A DNA stretch of 18,021 bases from Actinomycetota bacterium (GCA_016932375.1 JAFGDA010000045.1:1-18021); one strand, 5' to 3'. Positions 1 to 7,182 are shown, counted from the first letter of the stretch. Notes: generated from the letters alone by a model not told the origin. Numbers and translations: made by a program.

Positions 1-58
1 AAAATAACAGCGAGAGGGCCATTGCAGCAACTAAAGTAAATACTAATAATTTTTTCAT
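1..58 (-). CDS. Secreted protein N-terminus (partial), probably an ABC transporter substrate-binding protein
   Basis: Only the first 19 codons lie in the window; the gene continues past the left edge. The translation begins MKKLLVFTLVAAMALSLLF: two lysines, then a long hydrophobic run, which is a typical signal peptide (secretory or lipoprotein). The start is set by a good AAGGAG ribosome-binding site about 8 nt upstream (around positions 66-71). It is the last visible gene downstream of the isomerase in the leftward sugar-phosphate operon, after a 262-bp leader. A signal-peptide protein next to LacI-controlled sugar genes is most often the substrate-binding protein of a sugar ABC transporter, but the mature part is not visible, so that role is inferred from context only. 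Confidence 0.55.
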   Translation of the reverse strand, partial: MKKLLVFTLVAAMALSLLF

Positions 59-178
59 TTTATAATTCTCCTTTATAACACTTAGGTTGAATTTTGTTAA
101 TCCTCTAACCATTCAAGGAATTAACATGATTTTCATTTAATCTACAATTTAGTTTAAATAAATTTATTAAATTTCCTG

Positions 179-284
179 ACCACCTCCTTTATAGCATTAA
201 ATTATTGGTTTACCGGATTTTGTACCACCTCCTTCTTATCCATTCAAACTATTACTTGTCAATTTAATCAGATACCACCTCCTT
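179..284 (-). repeat. Three spaced copies of a near-complete anti-SD complement in a leader
   Basis: On the minus strand the 11-mer AAGGAGGTGGT occurs three times, at 274-284, 224-234 and 179-189 (50 and 45 nt apart), between the isomerase stop and the signal-peptide gene. The sequence complementary to the 16S rRNA tail is AAGGAGGTGATC, so each copy is close to a maximal Shine-Dalgarno; the third copy (AAGGAGGTGGTC) differs at one base. No sizeable ORF follows any copy. The real start codon at 58 has its own separate SD. On the plus strand the same copies read ACCACCTCCTT, resembling the 16S tail itself. Confidence 0.8.
233..262 (-). promoter_or_regulatory. Possible internal promoter for the signal-peptide gene
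   Basis: The minus strand has a perfect -35 hexamer TTGACA at 257-262, followed after 17-18 nt by a weak -10 (ATAAGA at 234-239 or TAAGAA at 233-238). If used, it would give the downstream secreted-protein gene its own transcript, with a leader of roughly 170 nt carrying two of the three SD-like repeats. The -10 is poor, so this is a weak call. Confidence 0.25.
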
Positions 285-320
285 GTTTTCAATTACTAAT
301 TGATAAATCATTAAAAGCTT

Positions 321-932
321 TTATAGGCTCTTCCCGGTTAATTTTTTACCCAGTGACCCTCCTGGATGAGACAGGGCAAAATCTTCCTTTTTGAATCCTT
401 TAAGAAATGAAATTGTAACTGCAAGGGCATCCCCGAGGACAAGGGTTGCCGTTGCGCTTGTAGTTGGGGCAAGATTAAGATGGTCCGCTTCCCTTAGTTT
501 ACCAATAGAGATATGTATATCACTGTTTTTTGCAAGAGTTGATTGGGGATTTGAAGTAATAGAAATAATCCTGCAGCCTATTTTCTTCAATGTTGGCATG
601 CAGCCAAGTAATTCCCCTGTCTCCCCGGAATTGGATAATGCAACTACAATGTCTTTTTTTTCAATCATCCCAAGATCCCCGTGGAGCGCTTCGTCGCCAT
701 GAAGAAAAAATGATGGGGTGCCGGTTGACGCCATTGAAGCCGCTATTTTTTTACCTACATGCCCGGACTTCCCCAATCCCATGATGATTACTTTGCCCTT
801 GCAGTTCATAATCATATTGACGGCATCATAAAAATTATCATCTATATGGTCAGCCATCTTTTTTATATTGCTGATCTCGCATTTCATTGCTTTTTTTGCA
901 AAATCAATTATTTCGCTTTTTTTCATTTCCAT
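321..932 (-). CDS. SIS-domain sugar-phosphate isomerase (KpsF/GutQ type, no CBS domains)
   Basis: This 203-residue protein is a single SIS (sugar isomerase) domain of the KpsF/GutQ arabinose-5-phosphate isomerase family. Visible hallmarks are HGDEALHGDLGMI near residues 78-90, the phosphate-binding SNSGETGELL near 100-109, and NLAPTTSATATLVLGDAL near 152-169, with HPGGSLG close to the C-terminus. Classical KpsF/KdsD enzymes are about 320 residues and carry two C-terminal CBS domains; here the protein stops after the SIS domain, so those are absent. Start ATG 932 follows AAGGGAG; a second in-frame ATG lies two codons later. It is the fourth gene of the leftward operon, 58 bp after the dehydrogenase. 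The family interconverts ketose and aldose phosphates. No lipopolysaccharide or Kdo genes are near, so the substrate is more likely the operon's own sugar phosphate than arabinose 5-phosphate. Confidence 0.88.
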   Translation of the reverse strand: MEMKKSEIIDFAKKAMKCEISNIKKMADHIDDNFYDAVNMIMNCKGKVIIMGLGKSGHVGKKIAASMASTGTPSFFLHGDEALHGDLGMIEKKDIVVALSNSGETGELLGCMPTLKKIGCRIISITSNPQSTLAKNSDIHISIGKLREADHLNLAPTTSATATLVLGDALAVTISFLKGFKKEDFALSHPGGSLGKKLTGKSL

Positions 933-990
933 ATTTATCAGGCTCCCTTATAACCAGGATATTTTTTTCAGGGTTCAAGGAAAAATACGG

Positions 991-2166
991 CTATTTTCCT
1001 TTTGTAAAATAAGGTGGAATAATTTCTTCCTTAAGGGGAAGGTCCACCCAGCCATCTTCCTGCATCGATTTAAATACTGCGCAGAGGACTTCCATATCCT
1101 TTGCGCCATCCTCCATTTTTATTACCGGTTCCTTACCATATGCAATGCACTCGATAAAATGCTGTATCATTTTCTTATAAGCCCAGCCCCTCGGCGGATA
1201 AATCGATATCCATCTTTTCTGGAGTGGTTTTGTAACATTATCAGTTGCCCAGAATGTCTGCGGGTACCTGTAATCCCTTATTATCTCTGGCAGCTCCTCC
1301 CATTCATAATCCCTGTCCATGTAAATTGCCATTGGTGCAGACTGGTATGGATTCTGTGCTTCAGAGCTTGTAAATATAGTTCCTTCAGTACCAAGAAGCT
1401 CACAGCCCTGTGTGACTGCAGGCGAAAACCTGTTAAGGTCCACTATTCCATAGGTATTATCCTCAAACTCAATTTGTATATAGACGCAGTCATCAAGAAC
1501 CGTATATTCCTTCGGCCTTGTAATATTTTTTGCGATGCCACATACCCTTTTGACCTCTTTTCCCATAAACCACAGGAGAAGGTCCACCATGTGGGAGCCG
1601 AGGTCGAACAGCGCCCCTGCGCCTGCAAGTTTCGGGTCTGCCCTGAACTTTGTGTAAGATATCATCTCATGGTAAAGGTCCCATGATTCGTGCGATTTTG
1701 AGCTTCCCATTTTGAGCTCCCCAATTATATTCTGGCCAAGAAGTTCTTTTGCTATCAGGTGCTGCTCCCAGAACCTATAATTGCATCCTACCATTACTCT
1801 TGTATTATATTTTTTTGCAGTATTTACAATGTCCCATGCTTCAAAATTAGTGCAGGCAAAAGGTTTTTCGATTATTACATGCTTCCCTGCCTGGGCGCAT
1901 GCAATTGCCTGTTCGTGATGGTAGATATTCGGGCTGGCTATTATTACAAGTTCGATATCTTCCCTTTTTATCATTTCCTTATAATCACTGTAGGAAAATT
2001 TTGCCCCCCATTTTTTAACGGCTTTCTCCCTGTAATCCTCCACCACATCACACACTGCTACAAGTTCTGCTTCCGGTATCTGGGATATTGAGGGAAAATG
2101 CGCAATTTCTGCAACGCTTCCTGCGCCTATAACTCCTATCCCCACTACTTTTTTTTCACCTGCCAT
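991..2166 (-). CDS. Gfo/Idh/MocA family NAD(P)-dependent sugar or inositol dehydrogenase
   Basis: This 391-residue oxidoreductase has an N-terminal Rossmann fold with the nucleotide-binding motif GVIGAGSVAE at residues 11-20. The family's catalytic-lysine motif EKP is at 100-102, and GSHMVDLLLW lies near the middle of the C-terminal alpha/beta domain. Length is usual for the family (340-400). Members oxidise or reduce hydroxyls of cyclitols, sugars and sugar acids (inositol 2-dehydrogenase, glucose-fructose oxidoreductase and many others); the sequence alone does not fix the substrate. The start ATG 2166 is preceded by AAGGAAAGG. The gene sits 26 bp after the kinase and 58 bp before the isomerase, so cotranscription is likely. 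Given the inositol-phosphate synthase upstream, a cyclitol or its keto form is a reasonable candidate substrate, but this is inference. Confidence 0.9.
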   Translation of the reverse strand: MAGEKKVVGIGVIGAGSVAEIAHFPSISQIPEAELVAVCDVVEDYREKAVKKWGAKFSYSDYKEMIKREDIELVIIASPNIYHHEQAIACAQAGKHVIIEKPFACTNFEAWDIVNTAKKYNTRVMVGCNYRFWEQHLIAKELLGQNIIGELKMGSSKSHESWDLYHEMISYTKFRADPKLAGAGALFDLGSHMVDLLLWFMGKEVKRVCGIAKNITRPKEYTVLDDCVYIQIEFEDNTYGIVDLNRFSPAVTQGCELLGTEGTIFTSSEAQNPYQSAPMAIYMDRDYEWEELPEIIRDYRYPQTFWATDNVTKPLQKRWISIYPPRGWAYKKMIQHFIECIAYGKEPVIKMEDGAKDMEVLCAVFKSMQEDGWVDLPLKEEIIPPYFTKGK

Positions 2167-2192
2167 ATATCAGCCTTTCCTTAAATTTTTTA

Positions 2193-3098
2193 TTATTGGT
2201 CCCTTAAAATCTTTATCCTTCTTAAAACCTCCGCCCTGTCAGGCATCCTTTCTGCAACTACACCCCCGGTTCTTTCTACGATATAGGAAGTTGCTGCAGT
2301 CCCAAAATAACCGGCCTTTAACGGGTCCCCGTCTTCCAGGTAACTTGAAAGAAATCCTGCCATGTAACAATCCCCGGCTCCTGTAGGGTCAACATAATTT
2401 TTTATGGGGAAAGGAGGTATATATTCCTGCCCATCTTTATCCTTAATAAAAGAGCCTCTCGAACCGAGCGTAACAATACTGATTTTAGATCCCCATTCCA
2501 GTAATTTCCCTGATATTTCAACTTCATCCATATTATCTCCAAATATATGAAGATAATCTTCGATTGAACCTTTCATAATCTCAAAAAACGGGCAAATCTC
2601 CCTTATTTCCTGGCCATTCTTCAACGCCGGATGGGTTGCGGATGTTCCTCCTCCATATCCGCCAATATCAACAGCAGTTATCTTGCCCAGGCCGTAAATG
2701 CTTTTTATGGTGTCAATGCCGACCTCGTAATCCATCGGGTTTACCGAAAATATTTTCGATTCCAAATAACCTGCAGGAATATCATCAAACTTTATTTCAT
2801 CTGCCCTTGTCAGGAAATTCACTTTTTTATTACCGTTAAAATCATATACGAGTTCGTTCCTTGTAGAGTTCTTCCCCTTTTTTATGCCTTCGGTGTTGAC
2901 GGCTGTCTTATCAAAAACCTTTAACAGCTCCCCGGGGAAATCCTTTCCTATTTTTGTTACTATCCCCACATCTACACCAAGTGAAGCCATACATACGGAA
3001 GAATACGCCACAGGACTCCCCAGTACAGGATAAAATTCTTTTTCAGGAAATATTATCTTTTCATTCAGTATGTGGCCGATTACGACTACATCTACCAA
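2193..3098 (-). CDS. PfkB (ribokinase) family carbohydrate kinase
   Basis: The 301-residue product is a PfkB/ribokinase-superfamily kinase, which transfers phosphate from a nucleotide to a sugar or cyclitol hydroxyl. The second PfkB signature DPTGAGD is at residues 237-243, where the final Asp is the catalytic base and the GAG turn forms the anion hole. VTLGSRGS (209-216) precedes it, as is usual. The N-terminal substrate region (LGSPVAYSSVCMASLG) is less standard than in ribokinases. The start is TTG at 3098, supported by GGGAG seven nt upstream and by overlap with the synthase stop codon (TTGGTAG, 7 bp), so translation is probably coupled. PfkB kinases acting on myo-inositol are known in archaea (myo-inositol 3-kinase). 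With inositol-phosphate synthase directly upstream that activity is a good candidate, but ribose, fructose or keto-acid kinases cannot be excluded. Confidence 0.87.
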   Translation of the reverse strand: MVDVVVIGHILNEKIIFPEKEFYPVLGSPVAYSSVCMASLGVDVGIVTKIGKDFPGELLKVFDKTAVNTEGIKKGKNSTRNELVYDFNGNKKVNFLTRADEIKFDDIPAGYLESKIFSVNPMDYEVGIDTIKSIYGLGKITAVDIGGYGGGTSATHPALKNGQEIREICPFFEIMKGSIEDYLHIFGDNMDEVEISGKLLEWGSKISIVTLGSRGSFIKDKDGQEYIPPFPIKNYVDPTGAGDCYMAGFLSSYLEDGDPLKAGYFGTAATSYIVERTGGVVAERMPDRAEVLRRIKILRDQ

Positions 3099-4165
3099 TC
3101 TATTTCTCCCGCTATGAATTTTTCACAATTATCTTTTGCTTCTTCGTCAGGATACTTTTTGGGTGGATGTTTCATAAGATAAGATGATGCGGAATAGAGC
3201 GGTCCACCGATATTCCTGTCAAGTGCAATTTTAGAATACCTTATTGCATCAATTATTATGCCTGCTGCATTTGCTGAATCTTCAATAGAGCACTCAAGCT
3301 GTATGGTTATGGGGTTCCCCCCGAAATTTTCCCCTTCCCAGTAAAGGCGGCATATTTTATTGTCGTTCTGCAGGCCTATGAACCCGAATCCGACAGAAAC
3401 CTCGGCCTTGTATGGCAGGACACTTTCAACGGAATCCTTCTTGGAAAATTCCTTGGTCTCCCCTCTTTTTACAAGATTTATAAAATCTGCGTTTCCGGCA
3501 AAATTCAGCTGGCTGGTTTTATTAATCTTTACGCCCCTGTCAACACAGAGTTGTGTTATTACCCTGTGAAGTATCGTTGCGCCTACCTGTGATTTTATAT
3601 CATCGCCAATTAAGGGGACTTTTGCATTTTTTGATTTCTCCACAAATTCCGGATTTGAAGAAATAAATTCAGGCATGCAGTTTATAAAAGCACATCCGGC
3701 CTCTATCGCACAGTTTGCATAGAATTTTGCGGCTTCCTCAGAGCCTGTCGGAATGAAGTTAACAAGTATCTCTGCTCCTGAATCCTTAAGCTCTTTCACT
3801 ACATCACATGGCTCATAATTATCAGCTACATCATAAAACTTTCTTAAATGCTCGGGAGCCCCATCCATTATAGGCCCCATTTTTACTGTTACATTCTGTT
3901 TCGGGACTTCTGCAAATATTGCCATATTGTTAGGCCTGGCAAATATTGCTTCTGAAAGGTCTTTTCCAATCTTGGCTTTGTCTATGTCAAAAGCTGCCAC
4001 GTATTTTATATCCCTTATTTTGTAATTCCCCAGCACGGGATGCATAAGCCCCGGGATCCAGGTTGAGTTATCCTCAACATCATGGTATTTATATATTCCC
4101 TGTACAAGATGCGAGGTACAGCACCCTATTCCTGCAACAGCTACCCTTATTTCTTTGTCTGCCAT
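3092..4165 (-). CDS. ino1: Inositol-3-phosphate synthase (MIPS) family protein
   Basis: The 357-residue protein matches the actinobacterial/archaeal inositol-1(3)-phosphate synthase family, which uses NAD to cyclise D-glucose 6-phosphate to 1D-myo-inositol 3-phosphate. Evidence: an N-terminal NAD-binding loop GIGCCTSHLVQG (12-23; family members usually have GNCASS here), the hallmark active-site segment GDDIKSQVGAT (187-197, with the conserved Lys at 191), NFAGNADFINL (221-231), and DSANAAGIIIDAIRYSKIA in the C-terminal part. Length fits the short bacterial form (about 360; eukaryotic enzymes exceed 500). Start ATG 4165 has AAAGGAG six nt upstream. It is the first gene of the leftward operon and overlaps the kinase by 7 bp. 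Placement beside kinase, dehydrogenase and isomerase genes under a LacI regulator is unusual for a biosynthetic enzyme. Family assignment is strong; direction and exact substrate in this operon are not known. Confidence 0.9.
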   Translation of the reverse strand: MADKEIRVAVAGIGCCTSHLVQGIYKYHDVEDNSTWIPGLMHPVLGNYKIRDIKYVAAFDIDKAKIGKDLSEAIFARPNNMAIFAEVPKQNVTVKMGPIMDGAPEHLRKFYDVADNYEPCDVVKELKDSGAEILVNFIPTGSEEAAKFYANCAIEAGCAFINCMPEFISSNPEFVEKSKNAKVPLIGDDIKSQVGATILHRVITQLCVDRGVKINKTSQLNFAGNADFINLVKRGETKEFSKKDSVESVLPYKAEVSVGFGFIGLQNDNKICRLYWEGENFGGNPITIQLECSIEDSANAAGIIIDAIRYSKIALDRNIGGPLYSASSYLMKHPPKKYPDEEAKDNCEKFIAGEIDW

Positions 4166-4221
4166 AGATTTCTCCTTTAGTGGTTTTTATTTTCGTGTTT
4201 TAAAAATATTTTTATTTAGTG

Positions 4222-4250
4222 GATAAATTTTTAATACAATTTTTTATCAA
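4222..4250 (-). promoter_or_regulatory. Candidate promoter of the inositol-phosphate operon
   Basis: On the minus strand, TTGATA (4245-4250) and TTTATC (4222-4227) are separated by exactly 17 nt, giving a start about 50 nt upstream of the synthase ATG at 4165. The -35 is close to consensus and the -10 only fair. The operator-like array at 4295-4332 lies about 45 bp upstream of it. Confidence 0.35.
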
Positions 4251-4294
4251 ATATTGATTTATTATTAGCTGTAATATAAACTTAATAAAAGTTT

Positions 4295-4332
4295 GTTACC
4301 TATAACTGTTATAGATAACTGTTATAGATAAC
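4295..4332. promoter_or_regulatory. Triple tandem operator-like dyads, 13-bp period
   Basis: Three 12-bp units of the form GTTAYNNATAAC lie head to tail with one T between them: GTTACCTATAAC (4295-4306), GTTATAGATAAC (4308-4319) and GTTATAGATAAC (4321-4332). Each unit is a dyad, and the junctions also create a perfect 15-bp palindrome at 4300-4314. The array lies between the divergent inositol operon and the LacI-family gene, the expected place for that regulator's operators. Most LacI-family sites carry a central CG, absent here. The 13-bp period is slightly over one helical turn, so the sites would sit almost on one face of the DNA. Confidence 0.6.
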
Positions 4333-4358
4333 ATAATAAACTAAAAAAATGGTGCTGT

Positions 4359-4390
4359 CAATATAAAAATAATTAATTATTTTTATATTG
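4359..4390. repeat. Perfect 32-bp AT-rich palindrome
   Basis: The two 16-bp halves are exact reverse complements with no spacer (left half CAATATAAAAATAATT). It lies 60 bp upstream of the LacI-family start and just upstream of a TATAAT at 4404-4409. It could be an operator, a cruciform or hairpin, or a binding site of another factor. A terminator is unlikely because it has no GC stem and would separate the array from the gene. Confidence 0.75.
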
Positions 4391-4403
4391 AAAATAGGTT
4401 GAA

Positions 4404-4409
4404 TATAAT
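4404..4409 (+). promoter_or_regulatory. Possible -10 box for the LacI-family gene
   Basis: A consensus TATAAT lies 42 bp before the regulator's ATG. No good -35 is found at 16-18 nt (TTTATA at 4382-4387, inside the palindrome, is the nearest), so the promoter may depend on the flanking dyads or need an activator. Confidence 0.35.
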
Positions 4410-4450
4410 AAAAGAACAGGCCAGTATTTTCATCTGCCGAAGGATGAATA

Positions 4451-5461
4451 ATGACGAACATCTACGAAATAGCAAAAAAAGCCGAAGTATCCCATATGAC
4501 AGTATCAAGGGTTTTTAACAACCCTGACCTTGTAGGTAAAAAGACGAGGGAAAAAATAATATCAATAGCCAATGAGCTGGGCTACAGGCCAAGCCAGATC
4601 GCAAGAAGCATGCGGACCAAAAAAACCAATTACATAGGGCTTGTCCTTCCCGATATCCTGAACCCATTTTTCCCTGAAGTCGTAAGGGGGGTTGACGATT
4701 ATGCAAGGAGAAATAAATATAATGTCATACTTGTAAATACGGATAATGATTATGAGGTCCAGACATCTTCAATGGAAGTGTTTATAAACAGGGGAATTGA
4801 CGGAGTAATACTTGGCGGCATTGCAGGCGGCAAGAAAGATACGGAACTGCTTAATAAGATGATTAAAAAAGATATACCAGTTGTCCTTATTGACAGGTTT
4901 ATACCAAGTGTTAATTCTTCCTATGTGATTACAGATAATGTAAAGGCAGCATATGAAGCAACTCAATACCTTGTCAGGTTGGGCCACAGAAAAATCGGGA
5001 TAGTTTCTTCTCCCCAGAAGATTAAGATCTTCCATGACAGGCTCCTCGGATACAAGAAAGCACTTGAAGATAATGATATTGAATTCAGGGAAGAATATGT
5101 CTGTGAGGGTGAAGAAGTTGTAGAAAGCGGTTATGAGACTTTCAAGAAACTATTAGAAAAAATAAATGGATTTACGGCAATTTTTTCAATGAGCGATTTC
5201 ATGTCTTTTGGAATATATAAATACTGTAAGGAAAAGACGATCAGTATTCCGGATGATATCTCAATTATAAGCATGGACGATATATTTACATCCGCCCATC
5301 TTAACCCGCCACTTACTACCATGGCGCAGCAGAAATATGAAATGGGCTATAACGCCGCAAAGATTTTAATCGACAGCATCAGGAAAAACAAATTACCGGA
5401 TAAGCAGCTGGTGCTTGAGGCAAAGCTTATCGAAAGGGAATCCTGCAGGAAAATCGGGTAA
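4451..5461 (+). CDS. LacI-family transcriptional regulator
   Basis: The 336-residue protein has the LacI/GalR layout. An N-terminal helix-turn-helix covers residues 4-28 (IYEIAKKAEVSHMTVSRVFN), followed by a hinge helix with RPSQIARSM at about 47-55. A periplasmic-binding-protein-like effector domain begins at YIGLVLPDILNPFF and includes the typical VVLIDRF and ISIISMDDI strands. In PurR/LacI the hinge residue that wedges into the operator centre is Leu (ARSL); here the equivalent residue is Met. The start ATG is preceded by AAGGATG. The gene diverges from the inositol-phosphate operon and is the likely local regulator, with a sugar, sugar phosphate or cyclitol as effector. Repression through the dyads at 4295-4332 is inferred from position only. 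A hairpin terminator overlaps the stop codon. Confidence 0.93.
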   Translation: MTNIYEIAKKAEVSHMTVSRVFNNPDLVGKKTREKIISIANELGYRPSQIARSMRTKKTNYIGLVLPDILNPFFPEVVRGVDDYARRNKYNVILVNTDNDYEVQTSSMEVFINRGIDGVILGGIAGGKKDTELLNKMIKKDIPVVLIDRFIPSVNSSYVITDNVKAAYEATQYLVRLGHRKIGIVSSPQKIKIFHDRLLGYKKALEDNDIEFREEYVCEGEEVVESGYETFKKLLEKINGFTAIFSMSDFMSFGIYKYCKEKTISIPDDISIISMDDIFTSAHLNPPLTTMAQQKYEMGYNAAKILIDSIRKNKLPDKQLVLEAKLIERESCRKIG

Positions 5462-5477
5462 ATATCCCGGGTTTTTT
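5454..5477 (+). terminator. Intrinsic terminator overlapping the LacI-family stop codon
   Basis: A short stem (T)CGGG/CCCG(G) with a 7-nt loop TAAATAT is followed by six T (5472-5477). The loop contains the TAA stop codon of the regulator. The stem is short but GC-only at its core and correctly placed. Confidence 0.55.
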
Positions 5478-5610
5478 AAAAACGCTTATAGCCCGTTTAT
5501 AGACCCATGGTATTTAAATAAAACAATATTATTCACGCCGGCTGTTTTTCATACTGTGGACTGCCTGTTAACCAGCAGGGGTTTTGTTTCCCGGCTCTTC
5601 ATCAATTTTC

Positions 5611-6477
5611 TCAAACTCTGCTGAAAAATTCCTTTACCGTTTCTACATAAACCGGTGGAGCGATATATCCGGCATTATGCCCCACACTGCGAAAGGTCTT
5701 TACCCTTGCCTGTGGATACAGTTCCTTTAATCTTTTCCTTGCATCCTCTTTTATTATATCATTGGCCGATTCTATTATCAGCGTTTCCCCGTTCCAGCTT
5801 TCAAGATCCCCGGGACTGAACCGGTAATTTTTTGCATAATCGCACAGGGCACGGTACATGTTTACAATTTCCTCCCTTGTTGTCCGCAAATATAGAAGCT
5901 CTGTCATAAATGCGCGCCAGTAAGCTTTTTCTTCTTCTCCAACATCCGAAAGTATCCTCAGGTAATTTTTCTTATAGACCCTCTTCAACACCCATTCTGG
6001 AAACAGCGGAAGCGAGAGCCCTGTAATCACCAGCCTTCCTTTTGACATTACAGATTCCGGACCCGAGGTATTTGAAAGTATCAGCTTTTCTACCCCCCGG
6101 GGATATTTTCTTACGAAAACCTGGGCAAGCCAGCCCCCAAAAGAAGAACCGAGAAGAAATATATTCTCCACCTTCTCTTCTCTTAAAATACCTGCTACTC
6201 CTTCAGCCGCCTCCCTCATGCTGTCAAAAGCCGGGTATGTGGGAGCTATTATTCTATATTCTTCCTCTATTTCCGAAATCAGCCTGGACCATAATTCCGC
6301 AGACCTTACAGTCCCGGGCAGCAGGACTACTGTCTGCCTGCCATTCCCGCATGCCAGGTATTTCCAGTTCCTGTCACCTACGTTCAAATGATAATAATTG
6401 TGGTTTTTCCTGAAATTCATCAGCCGGTTCTTCTGGCCCTGTGGCACGTCTTTATATATTTTTTCAAACCTGCTCAT
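5611..6477 (-). CDS. Alpha/beta-hydrolase fold protein
   Basis: This 288-residue protein is a single-domain alpha/beta hydrolase. An oxyanion-side LLPGTV lies at 52-57, the nucleophile elbow GSSFGG at 110-115 (Ser112), a probable acid Asp240 in ESANDIIK, and the catalytic His267 in SVGHNAGY, so the triad looks complete. No signal peptide or membrane segment is seen, so it is probably cytoplasmic. The family covers esterases, lipases, C-C hydrolases and haloperoxidases; nothing here picks a substrate. Its ATG at 6477 lies inside the end of the PIN toxin gene (14-bp overlap), so it is translated from the same message as the first antitoxin-toxin pair. That is an odd partner for a TA operon and may only reflect compact packing. 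No clear terminator follows it. Confidence 0.85.
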   Translation of the reverse strand: MSRFEKIYKDVPQGQKNRLMNFRKNHNYYHLNVGDRNWKYLACGNGRQTVVLLPGTVRSAELWSRLISEIEEEYRIIAPTYPAFDSMREAAEGVAGILREEKVENIFLLGSSFGGWLAQVFVRKYPRGVEKLILSNTSGPESVMSKGRLVITGLSLPLFPEWVLKRVYKKNYLRILSDVGEEEKAYWRAFMTELLYLRTTREEIVNMYRALCDYAKNYRFSPGDLESWNGETLIIESANDIIKEDARKRLKELYPQARVKTFRSVGHNAGYIAPPVYVETVKEFFSRV

Positions 6478-6922
6478 CTAAACTTATAAAACCTTCCCTT
6501 TTAAATATTTCTACAAAATCACCGGGCTTGACTACCTTCAAACCCGATCGCTTTTCAATCATTGCATTTTCATAAAAATGCCGGTCACCTGTAACCAGAT
6601 AATCACACTTTGAAGATATGGCCGATTCAAGAATGATTGCATCTTCATCATTTATTATACCTGACCACTTTTTTATTTTGGCAGGATCAGGGTCTTTGAT
6701 TATCCGTGGAGGATAACCTGTTAAAAATTCCTGAAGCAAAATAGTAATTTCAGGCAGTTTTTCCACCAATACCTTTATAACTTCATTTAATACCTTCTGT
6801 GAAATTAAAATATTTATCTTTCCGGATATATAACTATCAAGTATTAAACCCGGATTTCCTTTCCCTGGATACAATCCTGATATTAAAACATTGATGTCGA
6901 TAAATACGTCAGGTTTTTCCAT
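6464..6922 (-). CDS. PIN-domain toxin (VapC-like ribonuclease), module 1
   Basis: The product, 152 residues from the chosen start, is a PIN-domain protein of the putative-toxin PIN_3 type, expected to be a metal-dependent RNase. The acidic site is visible: Asp9 in FIDINVLISG, Glu47 in VLNEVIK, Asp92/Asp94 in NDEDAIILESA, and Asp113 in LVTGDRHF. The reading frame extends five codons further to a TTG at 6937, but the ATG at 6922 is preferred because it follows GAAGAG at good spacing and gives the normal N-terminus (MEKPDVFID). It overlaps the antitoxin's 3' end by 14 bp and the downstream hydrolase by 14 bp. Antitoxin-first order with overlap is classic for type II toxin-antitoxin modules. Confidence 0.88.
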   Translation of the reverse strand: MEKPDVFIDINVLISGLYPGKGNPGLILDSYISGKINILISQKVLNEVIKVLVEKLPEITILLQEFLTGYPPRIIKDPDPAKIKKWSGIINDEDAIILESAISSKCDYLVTGDRHFYENAMIEKRSGLKVVKPGDFVEIFKREGFISLDEQV

Positions 6923-7172
6923 GTCTTTTCTCTTCAACTGATTTTAACAATTCATCTTCAGTTATCCCTGACTTTTTAAAAGCGTCTCTTATCTCCTTCA
7001 ATGCTTCAAGAGCCACTGTTTTTTTGGGCCTTGCTATAATTGCATTGCCCCTGACCTCTATTTCCAGCCTGTCACCAAACTCAAGCCCTAATTTTTCACA
7101 TACCCTGAAAGGAAGGGTTACCTGCCGCTTGGGGCGCAACAGGACATCTATTTTTTCTTCTCCAGATACCAT
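6909..7172 (-). CDS. AbrB/MazE-fold antitoxin, module 1
   Basis: This 87-residue protein carries an AbrB (SpoVT/MazE) swapped-hairpin DNA-binding domain in its first half: LLRPKRQVTLPFRVCEKLGL, then GDRLEIEVRGNAIIARP. A charged helical tail (EIRDAFKKSGITEDELLKSVEE) would wrap the toxin. The frame is open to an ATG at 7208, but that codon lies in the -10 hexamer of the promoter at 7207-7235. The ATG at 7172 has a strong GGAGGT at 7177-7182 and is therefore chosen. The protein should neutralise the overlapping PIN toxin and repress its own operon. Confidence 0.85.
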   Translation of the reverse strand: MVSGEEKIDVLLRPKRQVTLPFRVCEKLGLEFGDRLEIEVRGNAIIARPKKTVALEALKEIRDAFKKSGITEDELLKSVEEKRHGKT

Positions 7173-7176
7173 TCCG

Positions 7177-7182
7177 ACCTCC
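7177..7182 (-). promoter_or_regulatory. Ribosome-binding site deciding the module 1 antitoxin start
   Basis: GGAGGT four nt upstream of ATG 7172. The upstream in-frame ATG at 7208 has no comparable site. Confidence 0.6.

Noticed and set aside
179..284. SD-like repeats considered as a CRISPR-like array
   Set aside because: Repeat units of 11 bp with only three copies and a plain match to the anti-SD; no cas genes nearby.
868..1686. Plus-strand 272-codon open frame across the dehydrogenase gene
   Set aside because: It is antisense to a well-supported Gfo/Idh gene, has no SD and an unlikely composition (rich in Cys, Phe, Ile).
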